Assembly: GCA_008000375.1 (NCBI GenBank)
Contig: SMOI01000057.1
Location: forward strand, 68,115-132,114
Reading direction: 5' to 3'
Origin: Poteriospumella lacustris
Lineage: Eukaryota; Sar; Chrysophyceae; Chromulinales; Dinobryaceae
Length of the DNA stretch: 64,000 nucleotides
Notes under the pieces: model-generated
Database searches by the model: none
What the model was told of the DNA's origin: nothing
Seen by the model: the letters and a program-made list of their open reading frames with translations, nothing else
Program-made: the position numbers and the translations under genes
Part shown: positions 46,227-56,553 of the stretch, in pieces
Layout of the letters: every line of letters begins with the position of its first letter
Numbering within the stretch: the stretch's first letter is position 1

Positions 46227-46740
46227 TTACATCATCATGTGAATGAATTCCATGTAATTCACGAAGCCAGAACCATCGGAGTCCATTTGATTGACCAATT
46301 CCTTCAATTGAATTTCCGTCAGCTTCTCCGTACTGTAGGTTCCTAAGGCTTTGATCAAATTCTCTGCTTTGATCAATCCTGGATGACCCGGAACTTCGAA
46401 GGTTTTGAAGGCTTCTTTCACTTGATCTTGCGAGTAGGATGTTTCGACTTTCTTGGCCATAACGGCCACAAATTCATCGAAATCAATAGTGCCGTTGCCA
46501 TCTGAAGTTATCACACAAGTCAGCATTGACTTGCACACAGAGAAGAGTGTCACTCCGTCCATGCTTACCTTGGTCGATTTCAGCGATCATGCGATCGATT
46601 TCTTCCACATCAGCATCAATTCCTAATGTTTCTAGTAGTTCTGCAAGTTCTAACTTCGAAATTGATCCTCCTCCATCTCGATCAACCAGGTTGAAAATTT
46701 CTCGAAATTCGGCAAGTTCTTCGGGCGATATTTTCTCCAT
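46227..46740 (-). CDS. Calmodulin-sized EF-hand protein with degenerate third hand
   Basis: Exons 46569-46740 and 46227-46501 join across a 67-bp intron to 148 residues, the calmodulin length. EF1 (DRDGGGSISKLE), EF2 (DQDGNGTIDFDE, built across the splice) and EF4 (DSDGSGFVNYME) have complete calcium-binding loops. The third loop is replaced by EVPGHPGLIKAE, which lacks the acidic ligands. The N-terminus (SPEELAEFREIFNLVD) and EF spacing are calmodulin/troponin-C-like, but divergence and the lost third site suggest a calmodulin-like protein rather than the housekeeping calmodulin. It would act as a calcium sensor; its target is unknown. Confidence 0.9.
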
Positions 46741-47666
46741 CGTTTACTTCGGCAGCACAATCTTCAGGACAAGCAATTCACTGTTGAACTAGAAGGTGGC
46801 AGTGTGTACACTAATGATACGTATCTATGGGTGGTCTTTTACTTTTTGATTGTAACCCCGTGGCTGCTGAGACGAGAGAGGAAAGTGCCAACGCCAAAAC
46901 TTGACGCCGAAGAAATCGCGACGAGAAAACGAAGTGCGAAGAAGACGTTACAACTTCTTGTGCACACCGCTTCCTAACCTACCCCAACTTTGTGTGTACA
47001 TCTGGGATCTGGGAGGCTCAATCCAACCACTCTGGTTAACGTCTCTGTGTTCTGAATCAATCAATTAATAAATCAATCACAATCAAAGATTCTCTCGAAG
47101 GTAAATGATTGATTTAACTCGTTGCGTAACAAATACGAGAGAAACTAAGTGAAAATAGAAGGAGAAGTGCGGAGAGAGTCGTGGGTCGCAGTCATAGCAC
47201 AACACTGACTCGATGTCTTCCCATTGAATTATATGTGGATAAAAAGAATCACAGTCACGAAGAGAAGAACATCAACGAAATCAATAACAATCAAGACTGT
47301 GATTGTGATCTCCCTTCGACACAGGGACAGAACTTCGTCGAGAAATGTCCTGTTTTCTTGCACAAATCGGAGGCCAACAACACTCGCTACAATGCAGTTT
47401 CAATTTTGTCAAACAACCAGTCAATTGCTGAGTCAATCGATCAATCCACAATGAAGTTCAAGCATTCACGAAATGACACGTGCGCACACACGCAAACAAA
47501 TACACACCGACACACCGACACACACACGATAACGATCAGCGATGGAAAATAAAGAACAAACACCATAACAAGTCATGGGTAAACGATAGTAATGGGAGAG
47601 GAAGGAAGAAGACGAGGAGGAGAACAGGATAGAACGACAGGAAAGGAAGTGAAGGCTGGTCTTGCT
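46741..47666. other. Intergenic stretch between two minus-strand genes
   Basis: This holds the 3' region of permease 2 (A/C-rich on plus, with CACACA-like runs near 47480-47530) and the promoter of the EF-hand gene. Several AATCAATCAAT-like A/T repeats occur near 47055-47115. No gene is seen. Confidence 0.5.
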
Positions 47667-49964
47667 TTACACACCGATCACGGTGCCACGGGCATCTTTC
47701 CTGCGACTGCCATCCCTCTCGCGGTCATCGTCGTCGTCGTCATCGTCCGTGATCCCTTCCACAATCTCTGGCAGAAACACTTCACCGCCCGCGGCCAGTC
47801 TGGTGGAGGACATTGCCGCCTCGTCGATACCCAACGAGACAAACTGGTTCGGCAACGACTCCACCAGCTGATTGGCCACATCCTCCGGTGCCGACGTCAA
47901 CACCTCGAGGAACTTCTTGCTCTCCGTCATGGTCATGGCCTTGCCAGACCAGCTGACCTTCGTAGAACCAGAGGCAGCCGCCCAAGAGGCACGTAGATTG
48001 TTCGTCTTGGTACTGGTCGCCATCGCTTGACGTGTAGAAACCGAGGCCAATTCTGTTGAACGCACTTCTTCGACCGCTTTGCTACTCGCGGCCGCCATAA
48101 TCTCCATTGCTGACGAGGAGGCAGGTATTGATGCTACCACAGGTGCAAGGGGTGCGGGTGCCACCGTATTGTTCTTCGACATGTGGGTTTGTTTCGTCGC
48201 ATGGGTCATCAACGATGGCGACGGAGCAGTCGTGTGATGGGTATTCCCAAACAGCGTACTCGACAATCCACACCACTGCGCCAGCGGCTCCAGCATCTTT
48301 TGCAGGGGTGTATGCGCTGCCTTGCCCCCGGTCGTCTTTCGCCCCTTGTTCGCATTCAAGATATACGCCTTCATGAATTGCTTTTGTTCTTCTTTCGAGA
48401 AATATTGATGGTGACTTGCATAGCACACGTAATAGAGAATCGCCGCGCCCATGTACACGAAATAGACAATGAGCGGCGTCGCATCGGCAATGATCACCAA
48501 TTCTATCACGACCAGTAACAGGGCCAATCCAATGCCAATAGCAGCACCAGGAATGCCCAGGGGGCTAATCCAATGACGCTTCATCCCATCGAAACGTACA
48601 CGAAACACAATAAACGAAGCAAACATGCCGACGTAGACCATCGAGGCACCAATCATCATGGCGGAATAACACGCAGTAATACCCTTCGAGGCATTGCCTT
48701 GTTGTAAACCCACACAAATCGCATATTGCGCAATCGTCGTCACCGTCAAGGCCACCACCGGCGCTTCATTTTCACCGACCGTCTTCGCAAAGATACTCGG
48801 AATGAGCCCTGATTGTGCCAACGAGGCCAACTGATGGCCACAGCCCCACATAAATGTCAATGCGGAAGCAAACGTTGTCAAAATTGCAAAGGCAGGGCCA
48901 TACATCTTGAAATGAGACGTATTAAACAAATGATCAAAGCCAAACGTGAAAGGAAAAGGATTGGAAATCCACATGGGACCATTCGCTAACCCTGGAAACG
49001 AACACGTCACCACAATCAAAACCCAAAAGGAAAACAAAAACGTAAACATGTTCCCAATCACCAATGCCCAAGGTAAATTCCGATTGACATTTTTCACTCG
49101 TTCACAGGTCTGAGGAACAATTTCCAAGCCAATGTAAATCCAAATCGGCAAAACCAACGATTCTAAATACGCATCGGTATTCCCGGTGAAGGAAGAAGCA
49201 TCCAGTTGACCATATTTGTGCACATCAATGTGATTGCTATTGCCAATGCAAAAGATCATCACGATGGCAATGGAAAACACACCCAAGACAATCATCGAAA
49301 ACCATAAGAGCATTCCACCACGCAAATGAATACCGTAGAGTAGGATATAGCAGATCAAATGCCAGAAGGGCTCGAATTGTTGATCGGTTTTAAACGTCGC
49401 CGAACAAGCGGTACCAATCAAATAGACACAAACCACGACTTTCAAGGCATTCTCGACGACTTCACTGGCACCAACTAAAAATCCCCAGAAAGGACCCAAC
49501 GCCGCACGGCAAAAGCCAAAGGAACCACCCGCAAAGGGAACCATACTAGTAAGTTCTGCAAAGCAGAAAGAAAGGAGGACATACATGAATCCGATCAAAG
49601 CATGGGCTAAGAGCAACTTCTTCAGTCCCTGGGCAGCTCCTACAACAAAAGAGAACCGTGGATGAAACACACTGCTCGGTTCCACCAACAAGGGAGAGAA
49701 TCTCACCTAAGCTCCATACAGTACTCAATCCACCAAATTGATTTCCAATAACTGTGGCGAACCCCATCACAGACAGCATCGTCGTGTAAGTCGCCGGCAA
49801 TCATCATACCAGCGCACGTCAACTTCCTTACCCATGAATAGAACTGCCCAGAATCCCGCGGATCGCTTTTTGCTGACGGTGGGAGTGGTAGCTTCAGTAC
49901 CATCAGATGGAGGTATATCTCCTGTTGGTGCTGGTGCTACTTCGTTGTGCGCTTTCATTGCCAT
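47667..49964 (-). CDS. APC-family permease-like transporter, copy 2
   Basis: Exons 49832-49964, 49707-49751 and 47667-49639 give about 716 residues. A Met at 50003 is in frame and could extend the N-terminus by 13 residues. The core is closely similar to permease 1: KRSAGFW..FMVIGNQFGGL, then GLKKLLLAHALIGFMY, GGSFGFCRAALGPFWGF and CERVKNVNRNLPW. The second exon is exactly 45 nt, as in the paralogue, and both flanking introns sit at the same codon phases. The intron that splits permease 1 after ERVKN is absent here. The tail repeats the conserved KAMTMTESKKFLEVLTS and QLVESLPNQF module and ends basic rather than acidic. Likely a plasma-membrane or endomembrane amine/amino acid transporter; substrate unknown. 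Confidence 0.88.
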
Positions 49965-50569
49965 TCTTTTTATTGCACGAATTGTTTTATGGCAGTCAAG
50001 CAATCATGGCGATTGACGAAACTTCTTGTCTTCATTCCTAAGCCCACAACTTGCCCCATCACACATGTAGTGGGTAGTGTAGTGTTGCATTGCGGTAGAG
50101 CGAAGTGCGATGGCCACTCCGCCGAACGACAGGTCAACGTGGGAATCAAACTGGTGCACAGAGCAGTGCAGTGTGTAGTGTGAAGTGCGACGGCCTCGTC
50201 GTCATCTTGACGTCCCCACCTCCTCAACCCTCACCGCCAAACTGACCCAGTCTGCACAGTATTTGGGTGATAACAGCGTGCGCCAACCGTTTCGCTGTTC
50301 CCCTCTGGATTCCGTCTCTCGTTTGTTGACGACTGATCGATGAATTGGCGATGATGAAAGCGAGAACCTTCGACCGATTACTGCAGCGATAAGAGCCCAA
50401 GTCACCAGTTACCCATCATATGCAACTTGTGGAGGAGAAAGTGAAAGCGATTTTCACCAAAATCCTGCACATATAAGTTCTTCTTTCAAGCACATTGGCA
50501 TAGAAGGTTGCTGTTCTTGAAAGGGTATTTGTTGGCTGCTTGCGCTGGTTATCTTGCTCTTCCGAAAGG
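49965..50569. other. Divergent promoter region between permease 2 and kelch gene
   Basis: About 600 bp with no gene. A repetitive AGTG-rich part (about 50070-50190, with several GTAGTG and GTGCA runs) is visible. A possible TATA-like ACATATAAG lies near 50467, about 100 bp before the kelch start. Confidence 0.45.
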
Positions 50570-53500
50570 ATGGAATCTTACCATTATGAGTGGAGAATAG
50601 TTCACGATGGTATCGGCAAAGTTCCAAATGTCAGATACGATGCTGCGTCGTTTTATTACAACAACTGCATCTGGGTAACCTGTGGCGGTGGATCAGGACA
50701 AGGAAAATCATCAGAAGTCTGGAAATTCGATACAACCACAAAACTATGGAGTAGAATAGATTTACCACCAAATGAATGTCCAACTGGTCGAGATGGACAC
50801 AGTGGTACGTACATTGGCAACGGCAAATTTGTCATCTTTGGTGGCCAAGGGTTTTCCGAACCCAACAAGAAATTGGGTCGAGAATCAGAGGCTTTACGCG
50901 CCCAAACTCATTGCAAACGTGATGTTTTCAATGATTTGTGGGTATTCGATTGCAACACGTTGAAATGGACCCCTATTTATCCCGACGGATTAAGCTTTCC
51001 GATGGGCCGTCGTGGTCACTCGGCCATCTATATCCCGAAAAATACTCTTTCACGTGAAGAGGAAGAGCGAGCACGGCTTTTGAAAGAACAACAACGTCAT
51101 CCTGCTGCTCATCACCATCATCATCACCATGGTGCCGGTCATCCCAGTGATGAAGCTTCATCCGCGAATTCTTATTCATCGTATGGAACCTCGATGGGGT
51201 CTTCTATGACCGGATCCAAACAACCTCATCTTTCTTCGTCACATGCTGCGGATGGTCATGCATCTCCTTCACGTGTTGGTCACCGTCATGGACATAAAGA
51301 TGCGGATCCTGTCTATGAACCCATTCCCGAGAATTCACTGGTTGTCTTTGGTGGTGCGGGTATTGAGTTATCGAAATACACCGAGCAACTGTATAACGAC
51401 GTATGGGTATATTCCTTCGAGTTGAACACATGGCACAAGCATAGTACTCGTGGAATGGAACCAAATCCGAGTACCAATCATCGTGTAATACGTAGTGGAG
51501 AAAACATGTTGATTGTTGGGGGTATCATTGGCCAACCACCAGAGTTGCCCGGATTGTCCACTCCTCCCGCTTCCGCAGGTGGCAATAACAACAGCAACGC
51601 GGCGTTAGATGGTGATATTCAAGTGTTGAATTTACGGACGGTAACATGGTCGGTATTACGTGTGTTAGATCATGCAGGCCGACCCACAAAAGTCGGATCG
51701 TTGGGGTTTTCGGTCGTACCGGATTTGGATTTGGCGACGGATCATTTGACGTATTTACCACAGAAATCCATCTTGGTTTTTGGTGGCAAAGAAAACATTG
51801 ATTCGAAGATGGCCGGTACAACGAAACAAACGAAGCGTCAACAAATGATTGCCACAAGCACATTACCTGCCAATGCACGACGTTTGTCAGCTGCCCAGAA
51901 GCGTATGTTGAATTCCATTTCGCAGAAAACGTATGCCCATTTCCATGCCGATGGTGATTTGTTGGATCCTTGGTCGGTGACTGATGATCATTTGATGTTG
52001 TTGGATATTGAGCAATGTACGTTGACAATTTTGCAGACGAAAATGGAAGGCGTGCCCGGTGGAGGTATCCCAGTACCACCTCCGGAAGGAAGGTACGCCC
52101 ACATGGCTGTCGCAGCAACGAACCCGAAGGAATATGAAGCAGAACAAGAAAAAGAACGTCAGCAAGCAGCGCAATCCGGTCTAAGTCCCACGAAAAGTGG
52201 ACGTACCGCGCGTGGTGGTGCGACGACACGTCGAGGACTGACGTCGTCTCGAACAGCTCGTGGTGGTGCCGGTGGAGCTGGTGATCTTCCTCCTGAATTG
52301 CCCGTAATGTACTTATTTGGTGGTTGTCGCTTGGAAAACAATGGCTATTGCGATCCATCGGTTTATGCTCTGGTCAAAGTCTTCCCCCCGGATCCGACCG
52401 CTCGTGGTGGTATGTTAACTACGGGGCGATCGGAATTCTCCTCTCCGTCGCCTATGACGGGTAAATCCAGTGCACTGTCGGTACCAATTACCAATCGCAC
52501 GAATGGTTCGGGAAGTCCCTTTCCTGTGGGTGATGATGATTTTTCACGTGTGTCACACGATGACCATGATCATGACTTTGGCTTCGATACACCTGGTGGA
52601 CTGGATTCTCCCTCAGGGGGTCAATCACCATTGGCGGCACCTCGTATGTCGCAGCGCGGGGGTTTGTTGGAACAATCCACCTATTCAGCGGCCCATGCGT
52701 CCCCTTCCCAGGCCGCGCAGCGTACCAGTGTCTTAGAATCATTGGATTTGTTGTCCCAGCCATCGATTTGGACGAATTTGCAAAAGAAAGAACAATTGAA
52801 CAATCGACAACATGAAATGAAATCACCCACCAATTGGGAAGAAATGAAATTACTCTTGACCTCGTCACATTCGTTGCGGGTAGTGCATGGGCAAGTTTTG
52901 AACAATCAAGGTGGTAGTCATAGTCCCAGTGTGAGTTTCTCTCCTATTCAATCGGGTGTGTTGTCGAAACCAGGATCACCAGGTTTATTGCATTCATCAC
53001 ATCATGGTGGGAATGGTGGTAGTCGAGGAATGAATAACAGTTTGTCCGCTCCCTCGGTATCCTTGAATGAATTCACGTTTCGTTCAGTGGCTTCGTTCAA
53101 TCGAGGTGCCCCGTATTCACCTTTCAACAACCCCGCGGGTGCAGGAGGATTGGATAGCCCCCGTCGTGTGAATAGTGGTGGTGGCTCACAGTCGATGGTG
53201 AATAACAATGCATCAGACTTGTTCCAACCCTCTGGGGCCTCTTACAAGGCACCGAATTCTGCAGGACATGGTCATCGTACTGCTGGTATGGGCTCAACAT
53301 CCTCATTTCCTACCACGGCGATGTCAGCCTCGAAGCCGAGGTCCGCTTCTGGTCCACGAGGTGGTACTGCTGCATTGACTGGTTCCATGTCAGCCTTGAC
53401 ATTACAACCACCACCATCACGATCTGGAGTACTAGGTTCCCTGGGGCAACAAAAGCCGATGTCGGCTCAGTCACGACATTTGGCAGAAGAAGCCCGTAAA

Positions 53501-53617
53501 GAACGAATTCAACAAATCAAGACCACGCTGAAGCCAATCATTAGCAAACAACCAAAGACGATCGCACGAGAAACATACAATCAATTGTTCCCTTCTCCTT
53601 CAGCTACGAATCTCTGA
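50570..53617 (+). CDS. Kelch-repeat protein with long disordered tail
   Basis: This intronless gene encodes 1015 residues from the ATG at 50570 (MESYHYEW). The N-terminal half shows kelch signatures: GRDGHSG with FVIFGGQ, NDLWVFD with W, RRGHSA, LVVFGGAG with NDVWVYSFELNTWH, MLIVGG and ILVFGGKE. These would form an incomplete or interrupted beta-propeller for protein binding. A His run (seven His) and Ser-rich insert of about 80 residues split two blades near residues 180-260. The second half, from about 530, is Gly/Ser/Pro-rich and mostly disordered, with RTARGG repeats. A helical basic C-terminus (LAEEARKERIQQIKTTLKP) ends the protein. No BTB, F-box or other effector domain is seen, so the partner pathway cannot be given. 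Confidence 0.85.
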   Translation: MESYHYEWRIVHDGIGKVPNVRYDAASFYYNNCIWVTCGGGSGQGKSSEVWKFDTTTKLWSRIDLPPNECPTGRDGHSGTYIGNGKFVIFGGQGFSEPNKKLGRESEALRAQTHCKRDVFNDLWVFDCNTLKWTPIYPDGLSFPMGRRGHSAIYIPKNTLSREEEERARLLKEQQRHPAAHHHHHHHGAGHPSDEASSANSYSSYGTSMGSSMTGSKQPHLSSSHAADGHASPSRVGHRHGHKDADPVYEPIPENSLVVFGGAGIELSKYTEQLYNDVWVYSFELNTWHKHSTRGMEPNPSTNHRVIRSGENMLIVGGIIGQPPELPGLSTPPASAGGNNNSNAALDGDIQVLNLRTVTWSVLRVLDHAGRPTKVGSLGFSVVPDLDLATDHLTYLPQKSILVFGGKENIDSKMAGTTKQTKRQQMIATSTLPANARRLSAAQKRMLNSISQKTYAHFHADGDLLDPWSVTDDHLMLLDIEQCTLTILQTKMEGVPGGGIPVPPPEGRYAHMAVAATNPKEYEAEQEKERQQAAQSGLSPTKSGRTARGGATTRRGLTSSRTARGGAGGAGDLPPELPVMYLFGGCRLENNGYCDPSVYALVKVFPPDPTARGGMLTTGRSEFSSPSPMTGKSSALSVPITNRTNGSGSPFPVGDDDFSRVSHDDHDHDFGFDTPGGLDSPSGGQSPLAAPRMSQRGGLLEQSTYSAAHASPSQAAQRTSVLESLDLLSQPSIWTNLQKKEQLNNRQHEMKSPTNWEEMKLLLTSSHSLRVVHGQVLNNQGGSHSPSVSFSPIQSGVLSKPGSPGLLHSSHHGGNGGSRGMNNSLSAPSVSLNEFTFRSVASFNRGAPYSPFNNPAGAGGLDSPRRVNSGGGSQSMVNNNASDLFQPSGASYKAPNSAGHGHRTAGMGSTSSFPTTAMSASKPRSASGPRGGTAALTGSMSALTLQPPPSRSGVLGSLGQQKPMSAQSRHLAEEARKERIQQIKTTLKPIISKQPKTIARETYNQLFPSPSATNL

Positions 53618-54274
53618 GGCAAACTGGGAACTGCTACGGCCCGTATTGTCCATGGCGACATGGTAGCAATAATTTGAAGTCTTTATTCCCCCACTACGGC
53701 TTTCTTTTCATTCGTTTCCCCACACCACTCGCTCTTTCTGGTGCCTTTCGTTTCACGCTACCACTCTAACTGCTCTCTGATACTCTCTTCTTCTTCTGTT
53801 GATTGCGTGTTTGTGGATCCACTGTGGGACAATGGACTTGTTTCTTTGTTTACGTTGGTTGTTGGTTGTTTGTTGTTGGTTGTAGTGTTTTCGTTTGTGA
53901 TGAACGTCTGGTTGCAAAGGCGTAAAGAATTCCAGATGATTATTCCTTTTCTGGCGTCACAATTCCGTGGTCATTGGTCATCACAACGAAGCATACAACG
54001 TTCGATGCTTGTCTAATCATATCGCTGCTGTTGCAAGTTTGTCATGTGTTCTGTGTGATGTGTGATGTGTGTGCTTTTTTGATTGCTTTTTTTTTTTTTT
54101 TGGCTAAAACGAATACGATACAGGTTCATATATGTAAAGTGTATGTAAACTGAACCAAGGCAACGTTATTTCTCTGGTTCTTTGAGCGCAATGAAACCCC
54201 GATCAAACTGTCCAACTAACTATTGACAAAAGAATAACAAAAAGAGGCGTTTATCATAGGTCGAGTAGCGATTA
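53618..54274. other. Convergent gap, T-rich then A-rich, with long T run
   Basis: This lies between the kelch gene (+) and zinc-protein copy 1 (-). The plus strand is T/C/G-rich up to a run of about fifteen T at 54087-54101, then becomes A-rich. A T-rich frame at 53741-54016 has one hydrophobic stretch, but I consider it chance. Confidence 0.5.
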
Positions 54275-56123
54275 TCAAGAAGACGTCTTTTCCACGTCAC
54301 CGGTGGAGGTCATGAAGAATACGTCAGAAGTTGGTTCGCTCACCATATCCGACAAATGAGAAATGGTCATGGACTTGTAATCTCTTGGATTTCGATGAAC
54401 GTTCTCTTGGATCTCAGTGTGGTGCACTGTAACTGCACTGGCGGGGGTTGACAGACGATAATGACCAACATCGGTAGACTCATCCCGCTCCTCGGAGCAG
54501 ATGGTTGGCACATTAGATCTCTGAGCTTCAATCGACCGCATCAGTGCTGTGAATGACTCAGAAGTTGGTTTCCAACCATTCAGTGGCACGGTAGAACGAT
54601 GATCATGATCGTCCCCGGTGTATGGTGGTTGCATGATTGTTTGCTGCGACGAATCAGTAGTTGGCTTAGAGTTGCTACCCGGTGATCGGCCATCCGCCAC
54701 CGAGGAGTTCGAGATCATGTTCGCTTTGGTTAGTGGTAATGATTTGAGGAGCAGAGGGTTCTGAAGCAAGGTTTGGAGCTGATCGATCCGTTGGGGAGAA
54801 CTGTCGACCAATGTCGATGAACCGGTTGCCGAGTGGGATGGAATGGTGGCCACCGTCCCATGTTGCCCGGCCTGCAAGACAGGCAATGATAGCGGGCTAG
54901 ATTCTACACCAGTGTGCGCGAAAGGATGCGAAAACAGGCGCATCCAGGACGAGTCTGGAGTCATGAAAGACAATGCCGTGTTATCGGGGCCAATGTTCGG
55001 TGAGGTGAGACAGTCATCAGCAGTGTGCTTGGTGGAGGATCCGAGGCGCGGAAATACGGCGAAGAGATTGGCAGCATGGTCGTGAACAAGTTGCTTCAAG
55101 GCTGGCAGTGGCTGGGGCGCTGATAAAGTGGTGTCTAGGGCGTGACAGAATTGGAGTGTCGGGATGGCAACCAGGTCGGCTTCCTTCATGTTGTCATGGA
55201 ACTGGCGCTGTAGATCGGACAGTATTTCGGTCCATTTGGTGGATGGGAAGGAGTCGAGCGGGGAGTTGCGAAGAGAGAGCGGATTCAGTGTATCCTTGAC
55301 ATGTTCTTCCAACAGTGGACCGACACGTCGCCGTTTGGACTTCGGCAGGTTCGAGCCAGATTCGTCGTTCGGATGAGGATACTGAAGAACACAGACATGA
55401 GCAAGACATTTCAGCACTCTTGAGTCGCACATACCTCGGCATCGATGTATCCGAAAATCGACTGGATGGAGTCCAGGGGTAGATGATTGCTGGGCGAATG
55501 GTCGGTTGGAAGGTCGTGTGAAGGCTTGGTCTGTTCGGTGGCATCAGCCTCGGAGGATCCTTGGATAGCTGCTGATTTGGACGTCGTTCTGATTTTACGA
55601 TCGACAGCAGGGCATTTCTTGTAGCAATGTACCTTATGGACGAGCATATGGAATGAAATAGTCATCGAATCAACCAACAACGAACATTCGACTCACCTTG
55701 CGTGGGCACATTGGGGTTTTCCGTCGGCAACAGCACTCTCCTCGGCACTGTAATCACAACAAGATGTTCAAAGAAGCGTTTCAGCTTGGCAACAAAGACA
55801 ACATAATCGAAGAACATACCGAAGGGCAATCGGCCAAAAAGCAGTCCGGGCCGTAGTCAGTTTTCATTTTGCTGGCACATTTGATGCAGTAGACTTGTGG
55901 ACAGGCATCGCAGTGGAGCATGGCCTTTCTCGAGTTACCGCACCTGCCGAAGATAGAAAGGAGTAAGAGTGAGTAGGAGGTCGTCATTGAAATGATGGAT
56001 CTGGACATACCGATGGCAGCTTTTCCTGCGCTCGTCTTTTGATGTCGTCGAGGTCGGTCGATTGCTGAGACTGAAGCAGAGGCTGTCGGTCGGGGCAGCT
56101 TTCGGTCCTGGCAGAGCACTCAT
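54275..56123 (-). CDS. Cysteine-cluster zinc protein, copy 1 (zf-4CXXC_R1-like)
   Basis: Five exons, 56011-56123, 55820-55943, 55697-55747, 55435-55632 and 54275-55381, give 530 residues in frame. The cysteine module at residues about 36-105 exists only after splicing: CHRC, CDAC, YCIKC, DYGPDC, CPSCRGECCC, MCPRK and CYKKCP. The order CHxC..C..C..CxxC..CPxCRGxCxC is that of the zf-4CXXC_R1/CDCA7-type and JmjC-associated RING-like zinc modules, which bind chromatin or DNA. The fit is partial. A basic SKRRRVG patch (possible nuclear signal) and a Ser/Pro-rich C-terminal region follow. It is transcribed away from the RRM gene with 430 bp between starts. It belongs to the inverted duplication; its last ~85 residues lie outside the duplicated block, so this copy probably keeps the original end. 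Confidence 0.78.
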
Positions 56124-56553
56124 GTCGTAGTATTTCGCTGAGTTTGTCAGAACTCACACCAAACAATAATGAATAAGAAAATGCTTTCTTGGAAGCATGA
56201 AGTGAAGGAGTAATCTTGGAAACAGCTACTTTCACGTGCTGGGACATAAGAGAGGGACCTGCTGGGTTGTGGGTCTCTGGGTATCTGTGGTATCTGCGAG
56301 CAAAAGTGCGCACGACACTCCTTTCGAACCGTGTCGCGACACCAGACAGACGAACATGGGTTGTGGAAGGAGTGCGCAGTGCGACACATGTCGACGAAAG
56401 GAAACGATCCTTCACGTCGTACCGTTAGGCCAATCTTTGGGCAATAAATTCAACCCGAATATCCTTGAGTTGATCGCAAAGGATCGCGTCATCACATTTT
56501 TTTCACCACCAGTCGTGAGTTTGTTTTCTTTTTCGATTATATTTGTTACCACA
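56124..56553. promoter_or_regulatory. Shared divergent promoter, copy 1
   Basis: 430 bp between the start codons of zinc-protein copy 1 (-) and RRM copy 1 (+), so both promoters must lie here or in the 5' exons. GTGCGCAGTGCGACACATGTCGACG and neighbouring blocks recur in the mirror copy, while other parts differ more than the coding regions. No TATA box is evident. Confidence 0.55.

Noticed and set aside
53741-54016. 91-residue frame with a hydrophobic stretch after the kelch gene
   Set aside because: The T-rich 3' region gives Phe/Val/Leu by chance; no similarity, no splice partner seen.
55781-56415. Longer unspliced frames around the zinc-protein first exon
   Set aside because: They either stop inside introns or break the cysteine module; the five-exon model restores frame in both copies.
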